6,123 bases of DNA from Bacillota bacterium (GTDB lineage Bacteria; Bacillota_A; Clostridia; Lachnospirales; Bianqueaceae). Made by a program: the position numbers and the translations under genes. The DNA is taken from NCBI GenBank assembly GCA_017420625.1, contig JAFOIR010000403.1, forward strand, positions 1-6,123, given 5' to 3'. Numbering within the stretch: the stretch's first letter is position 1; the number at the start of each line of letters is the position of its first letter. This document shows, one piece after another, positions 1 to 4,691 of this stretch. Below the pieces are notes generated by a model that saw nothing but the letters and a program-made list of their open reading frames with translations, made no database searches and was not told where the DNA came from.

Positions 1-1194
1 CGAATACAGGATCACCGAGGGATGAGAACGGTCTGCTTCCACCATCATCCGGACGTCTTCCTGCCAGGAGGCTTCAAAATGGATGGACTGATCATAGGTC
101 GACTTGGCCTTATCCCAGACATCCGTGAGTTCATCCATGACGTACATACCGAGTTCATCACAGGCTTTGAGCATGGCCTGGGATGTATGATTATGCGCAG
201 AGCGCACCGCATTGAATCCGGCTTCTTTGAGACGGCGGATCCTGCGCTTTTCATATCCGTCATAGGCACGTGCACCCAGAAGGCCGCTGTCATGATGTAC
301 ACAGGCGCCGCGCAGCTTGACGCTTTCTCCGTTGATCAGAAGACCGTGAACCCGATCCGCCTGCAGAAGTCGGATACCGGTGACGATGCTGTCCTCATCC
401 GCAGCGGCGTTCTCTTCAACCGATGCTGCTGCGATCCTGGCACTGGCAGTATATAAATTTGGTGTTTCACTGCTCCAAAGCAGCGCATTTTCCAGAAAGA
501 TCTTCTTTGAAAGGGCCTGTTTTTCTCCTGCTTCCAGACGAACCGGAAAAGTTCTTTCGAATACCGGCTTTTCTTCCTTTCCCGAAGCTTTCGGCGAGAC
601 AGACAGTGTCAGATCGAATGTGCCCGCCATAAGGGAACTGTTTTCCGCTTCACAGGAAATCTCCACCGCCGCACCTTCTTCGCTGGTCGAAAGCGTGACG
701 AGGTTCAACGTGGCCGGAACAATGTGAACCGGTCTCCCATGAATCAGCCAGACGTCCCGATAGATTCCGGCACCGCTGTACCAGCGACTGTTTTTCACAC
801 TGCATTTGACGGCGACCAAAATATCATTGTCCTCACCATATTTCAGATAATTCGAGATGGAAACCGTCACTTCGTTATAGCCGAAGAAGCTGCTTCCAAC
901 CGCTGACCCATTGACAAAGATCGTCGCCTGCCGGTAAATACCTTCGAAATGCAGCAGGATCGGATTGCCAGCCCAGTCCTTTGGTACATAGAAAGATTTA
1001 TGATACTTATAAGCACTCCCGTCCAGATAGCCGGTTGCTCCGCCATTGATACTCTGTGGACTTTGTTTCTCCCGAAACATCGCATCATCCGGCAGATCGA
1101 CTTCTAAGGCAAATGGCGGTACGCCGGAAACCAGTTCAAAGGGAATCTTATCCTCCCATACCTGCCAGTTGGAATTGAAAAGCTCTTTTCTCAT
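1..1194 (-). CDS. Glycoside hydrolase family 2 protein (beta-galactosidase/beta-glucuronidase-like), 3' end cut off by the window
   Basis: 398 codons are visible, reading from ATG at 1194 to the left edge with no stop. Residues about 50-155 form the GH2 sugar-binding jelly roll (Tyr-His-Lys-Ser-Phe-Tyr-Val-Pro at 64-71; FEGIYRQATIFVNG at 83-96; WYSGAGIYRDVWL at 138-150). Residues about 156-275 fit the Ig-like domain. From about 280 the TIM barrel begins: LLINGESVKLRGACVHHD at 285-302, AGFNAVRSAHNHTS at 325-338, DELGMYVMDELTDVWD at 346-361, and DRSHPSVILYS at 388-398. The window ends just where the family's G-N-E acid/base motif should follow, so the catalytic glutamates are outside it. There is no signal peptide, so a cytoplasmic enzyme acting on imported oligosaccharides or glycosides is likely. 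Substrate cannot be assigned. The start overlaps the upstream flavoprotein's stop (ATGA) and has a modest GAAGGG Shine-Dalgarno 9 nt upstream, implying translational coupling. Family call is firm; specificity is open. Confidence 0.93.
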   Translation of the reverse strand, partial: MRKELFNSNWQVWEDKIPFELVSGVPPFALEVDLPDDAMFREKQSPQSINGGATGYLDGSAYKYHKSFYVPKDWAGNPILLHFEGIYRQATIFVNGSAVGSSFFGYNEVTVSISNYLKYGEDNDILVAVKCSVKNSRWYSGAGIYRDVWLIHGRPVHIVPATLNLVTLSTSEEGAAVEISCEAENSSLMAGTFDLTLSVSPKASGKEEKPVFERTFPVRLEAGEKQALSKKIFLENALLWSSETPNLYTASARIAAASVEENAAADEDSIVTGIRLLQADRVHGLLINGESVKLRGACVHHDSGLLGARAYDGYEKRRIRRLKEAGFNAVRSAHNHTSQAMLKACDELGMYVMDELTDVWDKAKSTYDQSIHFEASWQEDVRMMVEADRSHPSVILYS

Positions 1195-2516
1195 GATCTT
1201 TTTCCCTTCTTATCTGCATCTTTCAGTACTTTCTGATAGGGCATGACCATGCCTTCGGTCATTTTCCCTCCGATTTTCTTCATGATCTTCGGATTGTTCA
1301 TCATCGCACCGACCAGATACATTGCGGCGATCCGGCCTTTCTTCTTCTGCGGAAAATCGTAGAATCCGTGTTTCTTGTAGAAACGATGATCCTCCCGCAT
1401 CAAACCCTGCATCTGATAGATCAGATCCCGGAATACTTTTAATCCACCTACTCCGAAAAAATCCTTCGGCGGCTGATACTGATTTTCGATGGCATATTCC
1501 AGTGTCTTTGCCAGAGCTGCGATCTTTTCTTTCTCATCGGCAATGCCCGCAAGGAAATTCCCGCCCACTTCGGCGCGTGCATGCATCAGCGTCATCAGGT
1601 TCGGTTCTTTGGAAAGATCGCCTTCCACCAGATAAGCGACCGGTTTGCCCATGGTCACCGTACGGTGTCCGTTGCAGAACTGCCGGTCATCAAACAGCTT
1701 GAACCGCGATCCCATCGAATGGTCCTTCACCGTGTAAGCATATACGATGGCGTCTGCCGTCTGGATATTGTCCCGCAGGAACCGGTCGAATCCATCCTTA
1801 TAAATACAGGTTCCATCCGCCGCACAGTGAAAACATCCAAGGCACCCACCCTGGAAAGGAAACTCCCGGATATTCACGATATCAACTTTCCGAGGGCTGG
1901 CCGATTGAAATGCTTCGATCATCTCCCGGAGCGGGCTTCCTTCTTCGGCATCGGTTATGAGTGCGATGCGGCCATTCTTTCCAGAAAGATCCGTTTCTGC
2001 CGGCGAAGCTGTTTTTTCTTCACTCGCCTCGTCTGACTGATTTTCCACTATATTCCACTGGACAAAACGCCAGAAATCCAGTGCTTCTTTCTGCCCCTTT
2101 TCTTTTGTCAGATCATCCATGTCGGCAGAAAGGCCGCGGATATAGTGAAGGCCCAGGTCATGGCAGTTGTCCTCGATGAACTGATGCGCTGTCATATCAT
2201 AGAAATGTTTGGAGGTAGAGATCTGCGTTGCATATTTTCCGCGTAGATCGATCCCCTGCTCCTTGATGAGCTCGATGAAGCGGTGCAGCTGGGACGGAAC
2301 AAGAAATGTATAGACCGGATAACAGAAAACGATCAGATCGGCAGCGATCAGCGCTTCCCGGGACTTTGTGAAGTCCTTTTCGATCGACCGGATCTGCTGG
2401 CCGACGTGGATCGTTGTATAAGCATGCTCCGGGAAGAATTTTTCAATATACAGCATGGTATAGAGCGTGATGCTGTTCTTTCCCGAGGGTGAACCGTTCA
2501 GGATCAGAATATTCAT
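1191..2516 (-). CDS. Tandem flavodoxin-fold NAD(P)H-dependent oxidoreductase with an iron-sulfur-flavoprotein-type cysteine motif
   Basis: 441 aa. Two flavodoxin/NADPH-FMN-reductase-like domains lie in one chain. Domain 1 (about 1-155) opens MNILILNGSPSGKNS, the family's FMN-phosphate loop, and has FCYPVYTFLVPSQLHRFIE at 64-82, typical of the flavin-binding segment. An acidic linker follows (about 156-180). Domain 2 (about 181-345) begins GRIALITDAEEGSP and carries GGCLGCFHCAADGTC, with cysteines at 225, 228, 231 and 237. This C-x2-C-x2-C-x5-C spacing matches the compact [4Fe-4S] motif of iron-sulfur flavoproteins. The C-terminal tail (about 346-441) is lysine-rich with amphipathic segments and no recognised domain. 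Domain 2 lacks an obvious GSP-type phosphate loop, so it may not bind FMN. The start is supported by an AGAGGA Shine-Dalgarno 8 nt upstream. It is the first gene of an operon with the GH2. It probably moves electrons between NAD(P)H and a small acceptor in the cytoplasm; the substrate is unknown. Confidence 0.85.
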   Translation of the reverse strand: MNILILNGSPSGKNSITLYTMLYIEKFFPEHAYTTIHVGQQIRSIEKDFTKSREALIAADLIVFCYPVYTFLVPSQLHRFIELIKEQGIDLRGKYATQISTSKHFYDMTAHQFIEDNCHDLGLHYIRGLSADMDDLTKEKGQKEALDFWRFVQWNIVENQSDEASEEKTASPAETDLSGKNGRIALITDAEEGSPLREMIEAFQSASPRKVDIVNIREFPFQGGCLGCFHCAADGTCIYKDGFDRFLRDNIQTADAIVYAYTVKDHSMGSRFKLFDDRQFCNGHRTVTMGKPVAYLVEGDLSKEPNLMTLMHARAEVGGNFLAGIADEKEKIAALAKTLEYAIENQYQPPKDFFGVGGLKVFRDLIYQMQGLMREDHRFYKKHGFYDFPQKKKGRIAAMYLVGAMMNNPKIMKKIGGKMTEGMVMPYQKVLKDADKKGKRS

Positions 2517-2549
2517 GATGTTTTCCTCTTTCCTTGTGAACTCGTGTCC

Positions 2550-2562
2550 ATTGTATCACAAT
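2550..2562. promoter_or_regulatory. Operator-like palindrome over the minus-strand -10
   Basis: ATTGT-ATC-ACAAT is a 13-bp inverted repeat with 5-bp perfect arms around a 3-bp centre. It coincides with the candidate extended -10 of the flavoprotein operon, where a bound repressor would block polymerase. A second short palindrome, GTGTACAC, lies at 2573-2580 over the -35 position. No regulator gene is in the window. Palindromes this short can arise by chance in AT-rich promoters, so this is only suggestive. Confidence 0.3.
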
Positions 2563-2579
2563 CCTGCCTTTTGTGTACA
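2550..2579 (-). promoter_or_regulatory. Candidate extended -10 promoter for the flavoprotein-GH2 operon
   Basis: On the minus strand a TACAAT -10 lies at 2555-2550, preceded by TG plus one base at 2558-2556 (extended -10, TGATACAAT). A weak -35 (TGTACA, 4 of 6 matches to TTGACA) lies at 2579-2574 with an 18-nt spacer. The -10 is 33 nt upstream of the ATG at 2516. The gene needs a promoter here because the opposite-strand peptidase gene starts divergently. The poor -35 fits an extended -10 promoter or dependence on an activator. Confidence 0.5.
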
Positions 2580-2612
2580 CTCCCAAAACGATCCATTTGG
2601 CAGGTTCCTGTC

Positions 2613-2641
2613 TTGTCACTGGCAATTTACCGGATTATAAT
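2613..2641 (+). promoter_or_regulatory. Sigma-A type promoter of the S10 peptidase gene
   Basis: TTGTCA (-35, 2613-2618) and a perfect TATAAT (-10, 2636-2641) are separated by exactly 17 bp. Transcription should begin near 2648, giving a 5' leader of about 25 nt that contains the GGAGG ribosome binding site. The near-consensus match suggests strong constitutive housekeeping expression. It lies 58-63 bp from the divergent -10, so the two promoters share a compact regulatory region. Confidence 0.85.
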
Positions 2642-2660
2642 AGAAACAAGATCATTCCCT

Positions 2661-2665
2661 GGAGG
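2661..2665 (+). promoter_or_regulatory. Shine-Dalgarno site fixing the S10 peptidase start
   Basis: GGAGG sits 7 nt before the ATG at 2673. An in-frame ATG at 2544 would lengthen the protein by 43 residues, but it lies upstream of the promoter and has no ribosome binding site. The 2673 start is therefore chosen. Confidence 0.88.
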
Positions 2666-2672
2666 TATTTTC

Positions 2673-4124
2673 ATGTACAAAACCGAATGTTTCAAAGCTG
2701 ATCAGTTTAAACCTGCCCGTTTCGAATCCGAAGGCAGCATCAAGCTTGCCGGCAAGACGATTCCCTATCGCACCGTTTCGGAGGATACCGTTTTCTATAC
2801 CTCCGACGGCAAACCGATCGCCACGATCTTTTCCTATTCCTATATCCGTTCGGACGTAAAGGATACTGCATCCCGTCCGGTCATCTTCGGCTACAACGGC
2901 GGCCCCGGTTCTTCTTCCATGTATGTTCACGCCGGCTTTCTCGGTACCCGCCGCATCGTGTACGGCGAACCCGATCGTCCCACCGCACTTCCTCCCTACG
3001 AAGTGATCGACAACCCCAACTGTCTGATCGACATCGCAGACATTGTCCTGGTGGATCCGGTCGCGACTGGCTATGGTGCACTCCTGGATGATGAGAAGGG
3101 AAAAGAGTTCTTTGGCATCGAGCAGGACGCAGAAGCATTCCTGACCTTCGTTGAGCAGTGGCTGCATCGCCACAATCGCTGGCTCAGCCCTAAATATCTG
3201 ATTGGCGAAAGCTATGGCTGCACCCGCAGTGCCATCGCTGCCGGCATCGCATCGACTCGCGGCAAAGAGCGCAGCTATGGCATCGCTTTTGACGGCATCG
3301 TGATGATCGGCAATACGGTTTCTGTTGGCAAATACTTCGGCCGTGAAGTCCCGGTAGACTCAGCCGTGATCTGCTTCCCCACCTACGCGGCTGTCAACTG
3401 GTACCATAATCATCCCACCGATCAGAGTCTGGAAGAGTTTGTCTATGAGGCCAAGGCTTTCGCAGACAAGGATTATCTCCTCGCTCTTTATCAGGGTGAC
3501 GCCCTTCAGGGCCGTGAACGCGAGCGCATCATCAAAAAACTGATGTACTATACCGGTGTTTCCAGAGAATATCTGGAGGAACGTGCGCTGAAGATCGATT
3601 CCCCCACCTTCCGTCAGGAAGTGGCCAAAGCCAAGGGATATGCCGTCGCCCGCTTCGACGGACGAATCACGCGTCCCTTCTATACCCCGCAGAAAGTGGA
3701 AGAGAAAGTCGGCCTTTGGGACGATGCCTCTTCCGATCGTTACGGCGCTTACTACTATGGCGCGCTGACCGGTGATCTGCTGCCGAGACTCGGGGTGAAG
3801 CTCGACCGTCAGTATGTGTCCTCCGCCGGCGTCATCCGCGACTGGAACCGCGAAGAGACGATGGGCACCACTGCCGAACAGCTGAGAAACGCAATGTGCC
3901 GTACACCAGGCATGCGTACCTTCTTTGCAAACGGCTGGTTCGACGGTGCGACCGACTGCGGCCACATCTTCTATACGCTGACCCACGCCGGACTTCCCAT
4001 GGATCGGGTGACCTTCAAAGGCTATCCCTCCGGTCATATGATCTATATCGGTGAAGAAAACATCAAGAATCTCTGTGATGACATCCGCTGCTTCATCCAG
4101 GGCGGCATGCCGGGGAAAGAATAA
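2673..4124 (+). CDS. Peptidase family S10 serine carboxypeptidase-like protein
   Basis: 483 aa, an alpha/beta-hydrolase-fold serine carboxypeptidase of family S10, which removes C-terminal residues from peptides. Motifs appear in family order: the oxyanion-hole/substrate region GYNGGPGSSSMYVHAGFLG (73-91, family consensus NGGPGSSS), the nucleophile elbow GESYG with Ser180, the acid Asp424 in NGWFDGATD (420-428), and the base His455 in GYPSGHMIY (450-458). All three triad residues are present and the length is usual for bacterial members. The N-terminus MYKTECFKADQFK has no hydrophobic signal peptide, so the protein is predicted cytoplasmic, unlike the vacuolar or secreted eukaryotic enzymes. 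That fits peptide turnover rather than extracellular digestion; its natural substrate is not evident. It is a single-gene transcription unit with its own near-consensus promoter and a terminator in the downstream repeat array. Other alpha/beta hydrolases are unlikely given the intact NGGPGSS motif. Confidence 0.93.
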   Translation: MYKTECFKADQFKPARFESEGSIKLAGKTIPYRTVSEDTVFYTSDGKPIATIFSYSYIRSDVKDTASRPVIFGYNGGPGSSSMYVHAGFLGTRRIVYGEPDRPTALPPYEVIDNPNCLIDIADIVLVDPVATGYGALLDDEKGKEFFGIEQDAEAFLTFVEQWLHRHNRWLSPKYLIGESYGCTRSAIAAGIASTRGKERSYGIAFDGIVMIGNTVSVGKYFGREVPVDSAVICFPTYAAVNWYHNHPTDQSLEEFVYEAKAFADKDYLLALYQGDALQGRERERIIKKLMYYTGVSREYLEERALKIDSPTFRQEVAKAKGYAVARFDGRITRPFYTPQKVEEKVGLWDDASSDRYGAYYYGALTGDLLPRLGVKLDRQYVSSAGVIRDWNREETMGTTAEQLRNAMCRTPGMRTFFANGWFDGATDCGHIFYTLTHAGLPMDRVTFKGYPSGHMIYIGEENIKNLCDDIRCFIQGGMPGKE

Positions 4125-4134
4125 GTCTCTTTTC

Positions 4135-4198
4135 TCCCGATGTGTTCCGCTGGAGAACCGATTCCGCGGCCGATGAATCCCGATGTGTCCCGATGTGT
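4135..4198 (+). repeat. Three copies of an 11-bp direct repeat (TCCCGATGTGT) at the edge of the palindrome array
   Basis: TCCCGATGTGT occurs at 4135-4145, 4178-4188 and 4188-4198; the last two share one base. The copies fall between the peptidase stop and the first intact palindrome. The third runs directly into GTCGGTCA, so it occupies the left-arm position of the degenerate first array repeat. They may be decayed array repeats or a separate short duplication. Confidence 0.6.
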
Positions 4199-4260
4199 CG
4201 GTCAAAATGAAGCTTTTAGCTATCCTGACCGACACGTCGGTCAAAATCTCAAATAATTAC

Positions 4261-4317
4261 ACTGGCGACCGAATGCCTTTCCGGTTTTTCGGTCGCCAGT
4301 AGTTTTTTTCTTTTTTT
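4261..4317 (+). terminator. Intrinsic terminator of the S10 peptidase gene, built on an array repeat
   Basis: ACTGGCGACCGAA (4261-4273) pairs perfectly with TTCGGTCGCCAGT (4288-4300), a 13-bp stem with a 14-nt loop. AG and a long T-rich tract (T7-C-T7) follow at 4303-4317. This is a strong rho-independent terminator for plus-strand transcription, 136 nt after the peptidase stop. Its central part is one of the array palindromes (GACCGAA/TTCGGTC), lengthened by complementary bases in the two adjoining spacers. On the minus strand there is no comparable T-tract, so it should act in one direction. Confidence 0.88.
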
Positions 4318-4345
4318 GACCGAATAATTCGGTCGAGAGTGAAAC

Positions 4346-4389
4346 AAACAGCCTATTTGACCGAATGCTGTTGGTCAAATAGGCTGTTT
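4346..4389. repeat. Long 17-bp perfect hairpin around an array repeat
   Basis: Positions 4346-4362 and 4373-4389 are exact reverse complements (17 bp, ending in TTTGACC and beginning GGTCAAA) around a 10-nt loop. The array repeat forms the inner part, and the two adjacent spacers supply the outer pairs AAACAGCCTATTT/AAATAGGCTGTTT. Short T-runs follow on both strands (GTTTTTG on plus; TTTGTTTC on minus), so a weak bidirectional terminator between the convergent genes is possible. Confidence 0.75.
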
Positions 4390-4409
4390 TTGAGGTTTTC
4401 GACCGAGGG

Positions 4410-4526
4410 GTCGGTCATTATTTTGATTTTGAGCATTTCGACCGACAGTCGTCGGTCGAAAAGACATTTCAAGCTATTTTGACCGACATGTCGGTCATTA
4501 TGATGATTTTGAGCATTTTGACCGAC
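4410..4526 (+). repeat. Duplicated 37-bp array unit (two near-identical spacers with flanking arms)
   Basis: 4410-4446 and 4490-4526 have the same layout, GTCGGTC-N23-GACCGAC. They agree at 34 of 37 positions, with differences at spacer bases 6, 7 and 23. Shared core text includes GATTTTGAGCATTT. The copies are exactly 80 bp apart, that is two array periods, suggesting the array grew partly by segmental duplication or by gene conversion between units. Confidence 0.85.
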
Positions 4527-4570
4527 GAGGGTCGACGAGGGTCGACGAGGGTCGACGAGGATTAACGAGG
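4521..4570 (+). repeat. 10-bp tandem repeat inside an array palindrome
   Basis: Five consecutive 10-bp units end in ACGAGG or CGACGAGG. The three at 4531-4560 are identical (GTCGACGAGG). The first (accgacgagg) and last (attaacgagg) are diverged. The block sits between GACCGAC (4520-4526) and GTCGGTC (4572-4578), the two arms of one array palindrome, lengthening its centre to about 45 nt. Each perfect unit contains GTCGAC, a self-complementary hexamer resembling the arms. Replication slippage is the likely origin, and copy number may vary between strains. Confidence 0.9.
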
Positions 4571-4617
4571 TGTCGGTCGTCTGGATGATTATACCGGCTT
4601 TTGACCGACAGTCGGTC

Positions 4618-4648
4618 AAAAGTCAAAAAGATAGTCCGTATGACAGAC
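4618..4648 (-). terminator. Possible weak terminator after the Gfo/Idh/MocA gene
   Basis: Reading the minus strand after the dehydrogenase stop, a short stem GTCTG-TCATA-CGGAC (4648-4634, one G-T pair) is followed by TATCTTTTTGACTTTT (4633-4618). The stem has only 5 pairs, so it would be weak alone. The array hairpin at 4622-4598 follows immediately and could help. No better minus-strand terminator is visible before the array. Confidence 0.25.
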
Positions 4649-4691
4649 GAAACGGCCGTGGAGTTGGGAATGGAGCTGCCAACTGGAGAGA

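Larger units (their letters stand above)
4187..4657. repeat. Regular array of palindromic GACCGAC/GTCGGTC repeats with constant 23-24 bp spacers
   Basis: Nine palindromes start with GACCGA and end with (C/T)GGTC: 4227-4242, 4267-4294, 4318-4334, 4359-4376, 4401-4416, 4440-4457, 4481-4496, 4520-4578 and 4603-4617. A degenerate copy ends at 4203 and another begins at 4642 (GACAGACGA). The ten gaps between successive repeats measure 23, 24, 23, 24, 24, 23, 23, 23, 24 and 24 bp. By my count the nine gaps up to the last intact repeat are only about 30% GC, while the repeat arms are GC-rich. Seven palindromes are 15-18 bp; the other two have enlarged centres (28 and 59 bp). The best copy is TGACCGACATGTCGGTCA (4480-4497), a perfect 18-bp palindrome. 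The array fills the gap between two convergent genes. Short palindromic repeats, two near-identical spacers and no visible cas gene argue against a canonical CRISPR. A clustered protein-binding site or a REP-like element is possible. I do not recognise the family. Confidence 0.92.

Noticed and set aside
22..456. 144-aa plus-strand open frame at the left edge
   Set aside because: It is a shadow of the GH2 barrel on the opposite strand; it even reads mirror residues of conserved GH2 segments.
2544..2672. N-terminal extension of the S10 peptidase that looks somewhat hydrophobic, like a signal peptide
   Set aside because: It spans both divergent promoters and the GGAGG site; the predicted transcript starts near 2648, downstream of that ATG.
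3940..3960. GACCGAC inside the peptidase gene, and another near 5266 inside the dehydrogenase gene
   Set aside because: Both are single half-sites in conserved coding sequence with no partner arm at the right distance, as expected by chance.
3360..4244. 294-aa minus-strand open frame opposite the peptidase
   Set aside because: It is antisense to the S10 catalytic regions, which are plainly conserved on the plus strand, and shows no recognised motif.
4353..4619. 88-aa minus-strand open frame inside the repeat array
   Set aside because: It is a translation of the palindromic repeats (recurring D-R or D-P with S-V/H-V pieces), has no ribosome binding site or family resemblance, and its length comes from the repeat lacking stops in that frame.
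4187..4657. Calling the array a CRISPR
   Set aside because: Repeats are 15-18 bp full palindromes with variable centres, below normal CRISPR repeat length. Two spacers are 20/23 identical and some are complementary to their neighbours. No cas gene is visible.
4652..4684. ACGGCCGT palindrome and AGTTGG/CCAACT stem just after the dehydrogenase stop
   Set aside because: They are short (8 bp and 6-bp arms) and not followed by a T-tract on the minus strand, so they are too weak to call a terminator alone.
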